Shown one piece after another: positions 1 through 8,794 of a DNA stretch of 59,954 nucleotides. The translations under genes were made by a program, and so were the position numbers. The stretch's first letter is position 1. Each line of letters opens with the position of its first letter. Origin of the DNA: Paenibacillus senegalensis JC66 (lineage in GTDB: Bacteria > Bacillota > Bacilli > Paenibacillales > NBRC-103111); assembly GCF_000285515.1 (NCBI RefSeq), contig NZ_HE610958.1, positions 749,063 through 809,016 of the forward strand, read 5' to 3'. Under the pieces are notes generated by a model that was not told the DNA's origin, did no database searches, and was given only the letters and a program-made list of their open reading frames with translations.

Positions 1-547
1 GTATCTCATCAGCTTCAGGCAGCGGAATGCTGGCCATCTGCATTCGGCTGATGGCCAACCCCTGGATCAAGGAAAAGAATAAGGCGGCTAATTTGACCGC
101 ATCTCCTGGTATAATGCCCCCTTCTCGTTGGCCTTCTTCAAGAACAGGCACCAGCATATTCATCCCCGAAGCAGAACGCTCATCGAGCAGCTTCTTAACT
201 TCCTCCGGTACCTCGTTGGACATAAAAGCATAGATCATAATCAGAAAATAAGCCGCCCCCTCGCCCTTGATCCCTTCCAGCATCGCTTCAGTCAACAACC
301 TTAGCCGCTCCTTGGGCCCGGCCTCTATGCTTTCAACTTGCTTGTAAAGTTCTTTAGGACTATCCAATGCCCGCATCACCAGCTCTATAAATACCGCTTC
401 CTTCGATGCAAAATAATGATAAACCAATCCATGGCTCAGTTTAGCTTCTGCCGCAATTTCGCTCATCTTCGCAGCCATGCCTCTCCGTGCAAACACCTTT
501 AAAGCAGCAGCAATAATCTGTTCCTTCCGGACACTTAAGCTGTTCAT
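1..547 (-). CDS. TetR/AcrR family transcriptional regulator (C-terminus beyond window)
   Basis: Seen: reading leftward from an ATG at 547, about 182 codons stay open to the window edge. The first 50 residues form a TetR-type DNA-binding domain, with a recognition helix reading LSHGLVYHYFASKEAVF, followed by a helical ligand-binding region. The gene is cut by the window edge, so its length is unknown. No strong ribosome binding site is visible (only AAGAAAAG). It points away from the exporter gene at 1219, and a palindrome that could be its operator lies between them at 1032-1047. Control of that exporter is inference; the ligand cannot be told. Confidence 0.85.
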   Translation of the reverse strand, partial: MNSLSVRKEQIIAAALKVFARRGMAAKMSEIAAEAKLSHGLVYHYFASKEAVFIELVMRALDSPKELYKQVESIEAGPKERLRLLTEAMLEGIKGEGAAYFLIMIYAFMSNEVPEEVKKLLDERSASGMNMLVPVLEEGQREGGIIPGDAVKLAALFFSLIQGLAISRMQMASIPLPEADEI

Positions 548-681
548 TCTTTTCTTCCGTTCTCGGCATCCTTTTTCACCTTTTTCACCTTTTTCACCAT
601 GTACTAGTTTCCATATTCTGTATTTTACACTCGCTTGTCACTTTTTCGAATCGTTCTCTTTGTATTGGTCTTTTCTCACTC

Positions 682-789
682 TTTCATATTGTTCATTTTT
701 TCACATCATTCGGTTTCTGCACATCGTTCATTTTTTTATTAGTTCTCAATACACTTTCATATGGTTCATCACACTTTCATATAGTTCAT
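682..789. repeat. Three copies of a 15-bp motif TTTCATATNGTTCAT
   Basis: Identical except for the middle base, copies lie at 682-696, 755-769 and 775-789. The last two are 20 bp apart (start to start) in direct orientation. A fourth, weaker relative (CATCGTTCATTTTTTT) lies near 722. Their role is unknown; they could be binding sites for a regulator or a decayed tandem repeat. Confidence 0.6.
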
Positions 790-1031
790 CTTCCCTTAGT
801 CTTGGGAATACATCTTTTCAAATATCCTCCGTTTCCAAGGCAGCCAGTCTAATGCTTGCATATTCCAGGAAAAGAGCTCTGTTCGCCAAGGGCGCTGAAT
901 CATCCTGCATAGATTGACGCAACTGTCCCCGCTGTTGACGCTCTACAACAGGCCTTCTCCACTCCTCAAAAAGCTTCAAGGATGCAGCCGAGCCATCTCC
1001 GTTCGTTACCGACTGCTTACCTCTTTTTTGA

Positions 1032-1066
1032 TTGATTATTTAATCAACTAATAAATCAACTATACT
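1032..1066. promoter_or_regulatory. TetR-type palindromic operator with -10 box
   Basis: TTGATTATTTAATCAA (1032-1047) is a 7-bp inverted repeat with a 2-bp centre. Further TTGATT half-sites follow to about 1060 and again near 1194. A TATACT -10 hexamer directly abuts it at 1061-1066 in rightward orientation. The position between a tetR gene and an exporter gene suggests the TetR protein binds here, which is inference. Confidence 0.5.
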
Positions 1067-1151
1067 CCCGCTCCTTTTTATTAAAAACTGCTTTTTCGTG
1101 ATTCTCCGTCAGGTTTTTGAAGAATTCCCTTGGAAACGTCGCCGAAAAGAC

Positions 1152-1182
1152 TTACACCCCCCCGGGCGATCCATGGTATACT
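1152..1182 (+). promoter_or_regulatory. Possible promoter of the TauE/SafE gene
   Basis: A perfect-looking -10 box TATACT lies at 1177-1182, about 37 bases before the start codon. The only -35 candidate, TTACAC at 1152, is weak and 19 bp away. Confidence 0.3.
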
Positions 1183-1218
1183 TTAGTTCGCAGTTGATTA
1201 ACAGCCAAAGGAGTCATC

Positions 1219-1962
1219 ATGGACGTTACTACTTTACAGGTCGTTATTACTCTATTGTGTGCCGTACTTGTAGGTTTTTCGAAGACCGGTGTTCCTACTC
1301 TCGGTATATTCGTAGCCGCCATCATGGCTTCAGTCTTTCCTACAAGAGAATCGGTAGGCATTCTAACCCCTATTCTCATTACCGGGGATATCATGGCGAT
1401 TTTGTATTACCGCAAAGCAGTAATCTGGAAGCATTTATTCGTGCTGCTTCCCTGGGTGATGGCAGGAATTGTGATTGGATTTTTCGTATTGGGGCATATC
1501 GGCAACAGGCCGCTTTCCATCATGATCGGAACGCTGGTTCTGCTGCTCATCGTGCTTCATGTATTTCGCGACCGCATTGAGCAAGCAGCCCGCTTCTCTC
1601 TGGACCGCTCGCGCTTTTTCAATGGATCCCTAGGTATTCTTGCAGGGTTTACAACGATGATTGGCAATGCAGCGGGGAGCATCATGTCCATCTACTTACT
1701 AACCAAACAAATGGACAAAACCAATTTTGTGGGGACTACTGCCTTTTTCTTTTTTATTGTAAACGTCGTTAAAGTTCCTTTCACTGCTTATTTGGGACTT
1801 ATTACTCCGGAAACTCTGCTGTTCAATATGTGGATGATCCCGGCGGTTGCAGTGGGGGCCTTTGCCGGCTTCAAGGTGCTGCCTTTGATTCCCCAACAAA
1901 TGTTCCAGCGTATTATTTTGATTCTGGCTGCCTTGGGCGGGGTCAATCTCATTGTATTTTAG
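1219..1962 (+). CDS. Sulfite exporter TauE/SafE family permease
   Basis: Seen: 247 residues, almost entirely hydrophobic, with about eight membrane segments and the family's typical early stretch GFSKTGVPTLG. Start ATG at 1219 has AAAGGAG 6 bases upstream. Known for the family: TauE/SafE proteins move small organic or inorganic sulfur anions (sulfite, sulfoacetate) or other anions out of the cell across the cytoplasmic membrane; the substrate is not predictable from sequence. The gene stands alone, divergent from a TetR regulator with a palindromic operator between them, so drug- or anion-induced derepression is a reasonable inference. Confidence 0.85.
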   Translation: MDVTTLQVVITLLCAVLVGFSKTGVPTLGIFVAAIMASVFPTRESVGILTPILITGDIMAILYYRKAVIWKHLFVLLPWVMAGIVIGFFVLGHIGNRPLSIMIGTLVLLLIVLHVFRDRIEQAARFSLDRSRFFNGSLGILAGFTTMIGNAAGSIMSIYLLTKQMDKTNFVGTTAFFFFIVNVVKVPFTAYLGLITPETLLFNMWMIPAVAVGAFAGFKVLPLIPQQMFQRIILILAALGGVNLIVF

Positions 1963-2008
1963 CTTAAGGGGACGAATGATTTAGGGACGTAAACAGCTTG
2001 TCCGGCTG

Positions 2009-2536
2009 CTATTCTATACTGCGCCGTATCCGCTCTTCCATCAAGCGTGGCGGCTCGTAATAAAATTGGTCGCGAATCCTGCCTTCCCGATCCAGAATGA
2101 AAGAGGTCGGGTAGCCCATGATTCGGTATTGTTCAGCCATATGCCCTTCTTCGTCCAGCAGCACCGGAAAGGTCCAGCCGTTAGCTTGGATGAACGGTTC
2201 CACATTTTCCCGTCTGTCGTCGTGGGTCGCATGGATGGCATAGAAATCGATTTGGTCCCCATATTTTTCATATAGTGCTTGTAAAAAAGGTGCTTCTTCC
2301 TGGCAGGGGCCGCACCAGCTTGCCCAGAAATTCAATAACAGCGGCTTATCCCTGCTGCCTCCGATTGCGAGTACGGTTCCATCCAGCGTACTCAGTTTCC
2401 CTTGTGGAGCCATATGATTTAACCTTGGCCCCATGATCTGGGTTGACGCTTCTTCATAGGTCTTAAAATGATCTATAGCCGCAATACCCACGCCTAACCA
2501 TAGAACCATCACTGTTAGCAGCACTCTTTTTCCCAT
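2009..2536 (-). CDS. ResA/TlpA-like membrane-anchored thiol-disulfide oxidoreductase
   Basis: Seen: about 175 residues with one N-terminal membrane anchor (residues 5-22), then a thioredoxin fold with the redox motif WASWCGPC near residue 75 and a cis-proline region GYPTSFILD near 148. This matches the extracytoplasmic TlpA/ResA/DsbE family, which reduces or isomerises disulfides outside the membrane, for instance during cytochrome c maturation. No cytochrome genes adjoin it, so the partner is unknown. An upstream GTG at 2545 is in frame, but AGGAGG (2549-2554) is only 3 bases from it and 12 from the ATG at 2536; the ATG is preferred, not certain. Confidence 0.85.
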   Translation of the reverse strand: MGKRVLLTVMVLWLGVGIAAIDHFKTYEEASTQIMGPRLNHMAPQGKLSTLDGTVLAIGGSRDKPLLLNFWASWCGPCQEEAPFLQALYEKYGDQIDFYAIHATHDDRRENVEPFIQANGWTFPVLLDEEGHMAEQYRIMGYPTSFILDREGRIRDQFYYEPPRLMEERIRRSIE

Positions 2537-2766
2537 TTTGAACACCGTCCTCCTGCGAAATTCAATTATCCTTCACATCTTCCATCCATACCTGGACTTA
2601 ACCTGCTGACTACCGTTCCCAACTCTGCTATCATTAGCTTACCCTCCCCGGAGCCGTTTCACTCCTTACTGCCAAGCCAGCCTCATGGCGGAATGGCCTG
2701 ATCGTTCACTCTATGATAAATTGGTATAAGACTATTTAAGGATCTAAAATACAGGAGGCCAGGCAT

Positions 2767-4644
2767 TTGAACTTGAATATTCCCATGATCATCACCCTAA
2801 TTATACTTGCCGGTGCCGCGATCTGTTTTATGATTGGCAAAATCCGGTCGGATCTGGTAGCAATGTGCGCCCTTATTTTATTAGTGCTGTTTAATATTTT
2901 GACACCGGGTGAAGCGTTATCCGGCTTTTCCAATTCAGTCGTCATCATGATGATTGGCTTATTTATTGTGGGAGGAGGTATTTTTCAAACCGGTCTGGCC
3001 AAAATCGCCAGCGGCAAGCTGCTTAAGCTGGCAGGAACCAATGAATTAACCCTGTTAATCATGGTCATGGTCGTTACGTCAGCACTCGGGGGCTTTGTCA
3101 GCAATACAGGGACGGTAGCCGTTATGCTTCCTATCGTAGTCAGTCTTGCAATGAGTGCCAATGTCAGTCCTTCCCTGCTGCTCATGCCTTTAGCATTTTC
3201 CAGCAGTTTAGGAGCCATGTTCACCTTGATCGGAACTCCGCCTAATTTGATTATTCAAGACACGCTTATAGCAGCCGGTGAACAGGAGCTCTCGTTCTTT
3301 TCGTTTGCTCCAATAGGAGCGGTCTGTCTTACGCTCGGTCTGCTATTCATGATTGTGATGCGGAAGCAGCTAACCCGCAATAAAGATGCCGACAAGAGTA
3401 AGGAATCCAAGTCCAGATCGGTGCAGGAATTGGCCAAACAGTATCAGCTCGCCGAAAATCTTTACAGGGTGCATGTAGGTGCTGACTCTTCTATTGTGAA
3501 CAAAAGCTTGCATGAACTCAATATTCCTTCACGCTATCAGCTAAATATTGTAGAGATTCGCAGAAAATCTTCACACAAAAACCCATTCTTCAAAACGATG
3601 AATCAGCAGGTAGCCGCTCGGGACAGTGTGATTCAAGCAGGAGATATATTGTATTTGCTGGGTGAATTTGACCGTATCCAGCCATTCGTCTCCGACTACC
3701 AGCTGAGCTTAATGGACGAGCGTACAACCGAGCGGCAAAGCGGGGGCCAGCCGGAAAGCAAGCTCACTTTTCAAGAGGTGGGCATTGCCGAAGTACTCTT
3801 AACCCCGCAGTCGAGATTCATTAACCAGCTTGTAAAGCATACGGCGTTTCGTGAGAAATATCGCGTGAACATCTTAGGTATTCATCGTAAAGGAGAATAT
3901 TTGCTGCATAATCTGAAGAATGAGAAGCTGCGATTCGGAGATGCTCTTCTGGTACAGGGAAGCTGGGGCGACATAGCCTTGCTTTCAGAGGAACAGGACG
4001 ATGTCGTTGTGGTCGGACAGCCGCTGAAACAAGCCGAGAAAGTCACACTTGATCACAAAGCCCCGATTGCCGCGGGCATTATGATTTTGATGGTCGTCAT
4101 GCTTATTTTGGAAGTGCTGCCTGCCGTAATCACAGTACTGTTAGCAGCCATCTTCATGATTATCACAGGCTGCTTGCGCAATATGGAGGCCGCTTATAAA
4201 ACGATTAACTGGGAAAGCATTGTCCTCATTGGCGCCATGATTCCTATGTCTATCGCCATTGAGAATACCGGGGCTGCCGCCATGCTATCCGAAGGTCTGG
4301 TGCAAAGCCTCGGAGGCTTCGGTCCAGTGGCTCTTCTGGCCGGTGTCTACTTCGCTACCTCGCTGCTTACCTTGTTCATCAGCAACACAGCCTCCGCTGT
4401 ATTGTTTGCACCGATTGCCTATGCAGCCGCGATCCAGATGGAAGCGAGTCCTTACCCCTTCTTGTTTGCAGTAGCAGTGGCGGCCAGCATGTGTTTCGCT
4501 ACTCCATTCTCAACACCGCCTAACGCATTGGTGATGACTCCAGGACGCTATACGTTTATGGATTACATCAAAATTGGATTGCCTCTGCAGCTGCTCATTG
4601 GACTAGCCATGATTTTCGTGCTGCCGCTGCTATATCCGTTCTAG
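2767..4644 (+). CDS. SLC13-type permease with central RCK_C (TrkA-C) domains
   Basis: Seen: 625 residues. Hydrophobic halves (about 1-200 and 435-625) carry the SLC13/ArsB-like repeats, including VSNTGTVAVMLPIV and SNTASAVLFAPIA. They flank a soluble stretch (about 225-415) with two regions like the ligand-binding TrkA C-terminal domain. Known: such proteins are sodium-coupled anion (sulfate, dicarboxylate) transporters, with RCK_C domains proposed to gate them; the ion is not predictable here. The start is TTG at 2767, supported by AGGAGG 8 bases upstream. A strong bidirectional terminator follows. It is monocistronic. Confidence 0.88.
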   Translation: MNLNIPMIITLIILAGAAICFMIGKIRSDLVAMCALILLVLFNILTPGEALSGFSNSVVIMMIGLFIVGGGIFQTGLAKIASGKLLKLAGTNELTLLIMVMVVTSALGGFVSNTGTVAVMLPIVVSLAMSANVSPSLLLMPLAFSSSLGAMFTLIGTPPNLIIQDTLIAAGEQELSFFSFAPIGAVCLTLGLLFMIVMRKQLTRNKDADKSKESKSRSVQELAKQYQLAENLYRVHVGADSSIVNKSLHELNIPSRYQLNIVEIRRKSSHKNPFFKTMNQQVAARDSVIQAGDILYLLGEFDRIQPFVSDYQLSLMDERTTERQSGGQPESKLTFQEVGIAEVLLTPQSRFINQLVKHTAFREKYRVNILGIHRKGEYLLHNLKNEKLRFGDALLVQGSWGDIALLSEEQDDVVVVGQPLKQAEKVTLDHKAPIAAGIMILMVVMLILEVLPAVITVLLAAIFMIITGCLRNMEAAYKTINWESIVLIGAMIPMSIAIENTGAAAMLSEGLVQSLGGFGPVALLAGVYFATSLLTLFISNTASAVLFAPIAYAAAIQMEASPYPFLFAVAVAASMCFATPFSTPPNALVMTPGRYTFMDYIKIGLPLQLLIGLAMIFVLPLLYPF

Positions 4645-4725
4645 GGCATTACCATCATCTTCATTCGTCCTTCGAGGGCCCGCGGAGAAGCTGAAAGAAA
4701 GATGCTGGCTGTGTTCATACGCCGC

Positions 4726-4777
4726 AAAAGGACCTTGCCGCTTGAGCATAGAAGCTCAAACAGCAAGGTCCTCTTTT
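4726..4777. terminator. Bidirectional intrinsic terminator
   Basis: AAAAGGACCTTGC pairs with GCAAGGTCCTCTTTT around an inner hairpin (CTTGAGC / GCTCAA). A/T runs lie on both flanks, so it can end both the rightward permease gene and the leftward lipoprotein gene. Confidence 0.85.
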
Positions 4778-4828
4778 CCAAAAAAGTCAGGTTTCTATGA
4801 CTTAACTTGTCATATTACCAATTGTAGA

Positions 4829-5461
4829 TTATCTAATAGGAACGATGATTTCTTCCCCTTCATACTTGAATTGCAGCTTCAGTCCTTCTGTTGCCTCAAC
4901 AACCTGATCCGGCATCTCCAATACCGTAAATCCGCTTAATTTAGCAAGAGGAGCAACCGATTCTCCTGCCAAATCTCCATCAATTAGCGTAATGCTGTTA
5001 GAGTATTCGTACTTCTCATCATATATAGCTTTAATGGAAATTCCACCAAACATTTCAATAAAGCTTCTGGAAGACGTTCCTTTATTGGTAACAGTCAAAT
5101 TTAGAATAAGGAATTTGTTTCCTTCATCGGCTGACGAGGACACAAATTCCCCGCTAACCTTTTGCTCAAATTCAAAAGAATCCAATGTTACATCCCATTC
5201 GTCGATGTTAAACATTTCACCCACCGCATATTCGTTAGCATTCCCTGGTTCTTCTTCGTTTGTCTCGGGCTCTTCTGCTTCTTCATTATTATTATCCTCA
5301 CCATTCTCTTGCGGAGCGTTCTCGTTCTGGGAATCCCCTCCGCCTGTGGAACCTACATTTGACTGATTGCCGTTATTCTCCGAATTCGTAGGTTGTGCTG
5401 CACAGCCTGCCAACAAGATGATGGCTAAAATGAAATTTACCAGCATGGTTCTTTTTTTCAT
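4829..5461 (-). CDS. DUF4352-type lipoprotein
   Basis: Seen: 210 residues with a lipoprotein signal peptide (positive start MKKR, hydrophobic core, lipobox LLAGC near residue 19). A disordered linker rich in Asn, Glu and Gly (about 22-80) follows, then a beta-rich domain in which FLILNLTVTNKG is typical of DUF4352 immunoglobulin-like proteins. It is expected on the outer face of the membrane; function unknown. An in-frame ATG at 5473 overlaps the ribosome binding site GGAGG, so the ATG at 5461 is taken as the start. A good sigma-A promoter lies just upstream and the shared terminator at 4726-4777 lies downstream. Confidence 0.8.
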   Translation of the reverse strand: MKKRTMLVNFILAIILLAGCAAQPTNSENNGNQSNVGSTGGGDSQNENAPQENGEDNNNEEAEEPETNEEEPGNANEYAVGEMFNIDEWDVTLDSFEFEQKVSGEFVSSSADEGNKFLILNLTVTNKGTSSRSFIEMFGGISIKAIYDEKYEYSNSITLIDGDLAGESVAPLAKLSGFTVLEMPDQVVEATEGLKLQFKYEGEEIIVPIR

Positions 5462-5504
5462 GACACCCTCCATTTATCTATTTATAGTAAATTTTACCTG
5501 GATA

Positions 5505-5533
5505 ATTATACCCGCCCCTCCTAACTTTGTCTA
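5505..5533 (-). promoter_or_regulatory. Sigma-A promoter of the DUF4352 lipoprotein gene
   Basis: Reading leftward: TAGACA (5528-5533), 17 bp, TATAAT (5505-5510), about 45 bases before the start codon. One mismatch from consensus in total. Confidence 0.65.
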
Positions 5534-5544
5534 CCTTTTTCTAC

Positions 5545-5579
5545 AAAAAACGATTCTATTCAGTATAGAATAGAATCGT
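5545..5579 (-). terminator. Intrinsic terminator after the yebC-like gene
   Basis: A perfect 12-bp stem (ACGATTCTATTC / GAATAGAATCGT, 6-base loop) is followed leftward by six T. It lies 70 bases past the YebC stop codon. Confidence 0.85.
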
Positions 5580-5648
5580 ATAGCAATCGTCTATATTTGA
5601 ATACCCATTCGTCATTTCGAAGGATATTCCTATTCCCTGCATGTCATA

Positions 5649-6371
5649 CTACTCATCGTCAAGCTCGACGTTATGATAAATCTGCTGAACATCATCAAGA
5701 TCCTCAAGCACATCGATCAGCTTCTCAAATTGCGCCTTCGCGTCCCCGTCAAGCGTGACATAGGTTTGTGGCAGCATAGTCAGTTCCGCTACGGAAAACT
5801 CCGCGATCCCCTCTGCCCGCAAGGCTTCCTGAACGGCATGAAATTGATCGGGCTCAGCATAAATAATGACAGCATCCTCTTCTTCCAGCAAATCCCGGAC
5901 ATCGATATCGGCGTTCATCAAAATTTCCAAGACTTCATCGACCGTCTTTCCCTCAAGGCCAATAACGGCTGTCTGATCAAACATATAGGCTGCCGAACCG
6001 CTTACTCCAAGACTGCCCCCATTCTTATTAAAAGCTGCTCTTACCTCCGAAGCGGTGCGATTGACATTATTGCTGAGCGCGTCGACAATGACCATCGAGC
6101 CGTTTGGCCCGAAGCCTTCATATCTCAGCTCATCATAATTCTCATCGGAACCGCCCTTAGCCTTTTCAATCGCCCGGTCAATAATTGCTCTGGGCACGTT
6201 ATATGTCTTAGCACGCTCAATAACAAACTTAAGCGCCTGGTTGGATTCGGGATTCGGTTCACCCTGCTTGGCCACTACATAAATTTCACGTCCAAAGCGG
6301 GCATAAATCCGGCTTGTATTGCTATCCTTGGCCGCCTTCTTTTCCTTAATATTGTTCCATTTGCGTCCCAT
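5649..6371 (-). CDS. YebC/PmpR (TACO1) family protein, YeeI-like
   Basis: Seen: 240 residues, full length for the family. It has the N-terminal helical region ([15 protein letters not shown]), the central motif [19 protein letters not shown] near residue 82 and two alpha/beta domains with an acidic C-terminus. The variant N-terminus is closer to Bacillus YeeI than to YrbC. Known: YebC proteins bind nucleic acid. They were first described as transcription factors, and more recent work links them to relief of ribosome stalling. Which role applies here is not shown. The gene is single, with its own terminator. Confidence 0.9.
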   Translation of the reverse strand: MGRKWNNIKEKKAAKDSNTSRIYARFGREIYVVAKQGEPNPESNQALKFVIERAKTYNVPRAIIDRAIEKAKGGSDENYDELRYEGFGPNGSMVIVDALSNNVNRTASEVRAAFNKNGGSLGVSGSAAYMFDQTAVIGLEGKTVDEVLEILMNADIDVRDLLEEEDAVIIYAEPDQFHAVQEALRAEGIAEFSVAELTMLPQTYVTLDGDAKAQFEKLIDVLEDLDDVQQIYHNVELDDE

Positions 6372-6521
6372 ATTATCGCTCGCTTTCCGTAAAGATATGC
6401 ACAGTTACGACCGTCATCCTTTCATTATAAACGGGATAAACGGCTTGATCAATGCATTTGGTCAGCGCCCTGGTCTTTAAGCGATGTTTGAAGCCTCGGT
6501 GCGGCTCCCGTTAATATATGT

Positions 6522-6560
6522 TAAAAAAATAAAAAAGCCCTGCCTGGAGAGGCAGAGCGT
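6522..6560 (-). terminator. Intrinsic terminator of the pspA-ydjGHI operon
   Basis: Leftward, GCTCTGCC pairs with GGCAGGGC over a 6-base loop (one G-T pair), followed by TTTTTTATTTTTTT. It is the first strong terminator downstream of the SPFH gene. Confidence 0.75.
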
Positions 6561-6683
6561 AGACATCAAAACGCCGCAGCGGCTCAAAAGCCAGATTGGC
6601 CAGCCAATTCAAATGCAGCCAGCGTATTTTCCGGAGCATTCATGCTGAACCCGCGTGGGCGTTTTGCAGCCAGCTTCGAATTC

Positions 6684-6764
6684 TAACGCTCGCCACTGTC
6701 CTTATTTGCGCAAAATCAGGGGGATAAAAATTGTAACGCTTGCCATGTTCCTTATTTTGCTTCA
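6684..6764. repeat. Two direct copies of a 31-33 bp intergenic element
   Basis: Copy one (6684-6716) and copy two (6734-6764) both begin TAACGCT(C/T)GCCA and share CCTTATTT before a TTTGC-like end. Start-to-start spacing is 50 bp. They resemble a dispersed non-coding repeat and may recur elsewhere in the genome, which cannot be tested here. Confidence 0.6.
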
Positions 6765-6804
6765 GCCTCTAAGAGCTCCTTCCTCAAGCACAGCGGAGTC
6801 GTAC

Positions 6805-7842
6805 TTATCCGAGCTTATGTCCGCAGTTCGGACAGAAATTCGCCCCTTCATTCTTGGCGCCACAGTTCGGGCAGAAGTTCGGCTTACTGCCTCCGCCGGA
6901 TGCCGAACCAGATGAAGCATTGCCGTTTCCTTGTGATGAATTTTGATTCTGATTTTGTCCTTGGTTATTTTGACTCTGATTTTGACCTTGACTCTGCCCC
7001 TGATTCATATTTTTCATCATCTCATTGGCCAGATTCATTCCCATCATCATTCCCGCCATATCCGAAGCCGCACCGCCGCCTTGAACTTTGCCGGAAGCGA
7101 TGCCGTCCGTCATGCTGATCTGCTGATACTTTGCTAAATCGCCGACCATTCCATGTGACGCGGTCTTGTTGATCATATCCTGAATTTCTTTAGGGTAGTT
7201 GAAGCTCATAACCTGGAAGCCGGTAATGGCTATCCCATTATCCATCACTTCCATATCCAGATCCTCGCGAATCCCTCTGGCAATATCGGAGGCATTAGCC
7301 TGTAGATTGAACATGTCCTTGCCTTCACGGCTGATCCATTTCATTAACAACTGGTCCAGCACGGAAGTAATCCGGATTTTGACGTCTTCGACCAGATAGC
7401 TCGTTTTAATTCCGGCAATTTTGTCAATGAGTGTGACATAATCGCTCACTTTAAAGTTAAACGTTCCGTTAGCACGGATCGGCATGCCACCGGGCAGCTG
7501 CGGCGTCGGGATCATTATCGGGTTTTGTGTCCCCCACCTTACGGTGAATTCTTTCGTATTGACAAAGAGCACTTCTACACGCATTCCGCTGTTAAATCCG
7601 AAGCGGAAGCCTTTTAACGTGGACAAAAACGGTATAATCTCGGAATCGATATTATACGTGCCTTCATCCTTGAAGATCCCTTCTATTTTTCCCTGGTTAA
7701 TAAAAATAGCGTCCTGGCCGGGACGGATAATCAAGCGGCTTCCTTTCTTGATCTCACGATTGCTCCACTTCCAAAAAATCATATCATCGCGAAATTCTTC
7801 CCATTCCACGACGTTGGAAAATTGGTTTCTAAAAAAACTCAT
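6805..7842 (-). CDS. ydjI: SPFH-domain protein with C-terminal zinc ribbon, YdjI-like
   Basis: Seen: 345 residues with an SPFH/band-7-like domain (about 25-240), a low-complexity Gln/Asn/Gly/Ser linker (about 275-318) and a C-terminal double CPNCG zinc ribbon (FCPNCGAKNEGANFCPNCG). This is the layout of Bacillus YdjI, last gene of the pspA-ydjGHI operon. Known: in B. subtilis these proteins are sigma-W-controlled and needed to bring PspA to the membrane under envelope stress. Gene order here (pspA, ydjG, ydjH, ydjI) is the same. The ribosome binding site AAAGGA lies rather far (12 bases) from the ATG. A terminator follows. Confidence 0.85.
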   Translation of the reverse strand: MSFFRNQFSNVVEWEEFRDDMIFWKWSNREIKKGSRLIIRPGQDAIFINQGKIEGIFKDEGTYNIDSEIIPFLSTLKGFRFGFNSGMRVEVLFVNTKEFTVRWGTQNPIMIPTPQLPGGMPIRANGTFNFKVSDYVTLIDKIAGIKTSYLVEDVKIRITSVLDQLLMKWISREGKDMFNLQANASDIARGIREDLDMEVMDNGIAITGFQVMSFNYPKEIQDMINKTASHGMVGDLAKYQQISMTDGIASGKVQGGGAASDMAGMMMGMNLANEMMKNMNQGQSQGQNQSQNNQGQNQNQNSSQGNGNASSGSASGGGSKPNFCPNCGAKNEGANFCPNCGHKLG

Positions 7843-8009
7843 GAGTCTGCTTCATCCTTTCCTTGATGGTTTCTTTACCCGATCGGTCACCAATATATAA
7901 GGGTAATAAGGTTTCAGTGGCACTCTGGCGTCAGAAGCTCCTTCCGTCTGCCAACCTGCTCATTAAATTAAGCCTATCGAAAGCCCCTTCTGTTAGCTGT
8001 TTACTCTCA

Positions 8010-8794
8010 TTAAAATTTCCCGCGGCTTCCGCTGTAGGAGCTCCCTCCACCGGTAAAGCCTCCGCCGCCTCCGCCGCCTGAGCCGCCTCCGCCATTGTTT
8101 TTGGGGATTTTCCGTCTTGTCGTTGTTGTCCGGACATATTGATCCCTGCGGTTAAGCACACGGGAGGCTGAGCTATCCTGATAGGTTCGGGCATTGACCG
8201 TTACCCGTCCCCCGGAATTATAGGCCATTGTACCAACAACTACTACACCCAAGCCTATGGATACAGTCAGCTGAAACCATAGCTTAAACAAAATGTTCTC
8301 CGGATTGACATGAGGCTCATAGCCCATATAGCGATGCGACGTTTTAATAAACGATTCAAAGGCATTGTAATAATTTCCGCTGCTTAAATCGGGAGTGATA
8401 CGCTCGCGAATTTGATCCAGTCTCTCATCATGCAGATAAACCTCCGCTTTGGCAAACCCGGCCAGGAAGACATCCCGGTTTCTCATATCTATTCCCAAAA
8501 AAGCTGCATTACCGTGAGGCTGATCGTAACCGGGTGCGTTGTTGTCATAGAAATCACCGATCAGCACCTCAATATCAATGTTGTCCGGGTTGTTAGTCGT
8601 CATGATAAAAAATCGGTCTCCCGTTCAGCACCGTATTCATTGGCCAGCGCATTTAACGCGGCCACCTCTTCAGCAGAGAGCAGACCGGCTTCATCATAAA
8701 TCAGATTTTTCGCCGCATCCGCCTGGTCCACTGGCAGTATGAACAGCATTGTCAGCAAAATAAAGGCCAGCGCCCGTATTGTCTTACCGCTCAT
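8010..8794 (-). CDS. ydjH: TPM-domain membrane protein YdjH-like, split by a -1 frame change
   Basis: Seen: the first frame starts at ATG 8794 (ATGA overlap with ydjG; GGGAGGTGG upstream), encodes a signal peptide and the start of a TPM domain (NLIYDEAGLLSAEE), then stops at 8600. The rest of the domain (TTNNPDNIDIEVLIGDFYDN) continues in the -1 frame to 8010, with a membrane segment and a Gly/Ser-rich tail. Rejoined, it is about 261 residues, normal for YdjH. The switch falls on T TTT TTA (8612-8606), a classic slippery heptamer in the correct phase, two codons before the stop. It could be programmed frameshifting, transcript slippage, a mutation or a sequencing error. The family acts in the membrane with PspA and YdjG. 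Confidence 0.8.

Larger units (their letters stand above)
548..1218. other. Intergenic region with repeats and a TetR-type operator
   Basis: This 670-base stretch separates the divergent TetR and exporter genes and has no convincing gene. It holds a short tandem run of CTTTTTCAC near 571-597, three copies of TTTCATATNGTTCAT, a palindromic operator candidate near 1032 and two TATACT -10 boxes. A leftward open frame at about 818-1040 without a good start may be the remnant of a lost gene. Confidence 0.5.
6372..6804. other. Intergenic region with terminator and a direct repeat
   Basis: The 430 bases between ydjI-like and yebC-like genes hold a leftward terminator (6522-6560) and two copies of a 31-33 bp repeat (6684, 6734). 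No gene is supported. Confidence 0.5.

Noticed and set aside
818-1040. Leftward open frame ending ...RLAALETEDI
   Set aside because: Open for about 70 codons but closed by a stop upstream, with no start codon near a ribosome binding site and no recognised family; at most a gene remnant.
1098-1580. Rightward 160-codon frame over the TauE/SafE gene start
   Set aside because: Shadow of the exporter gene in another frame; composition rich in Arg/His/Ser and no homology seen.
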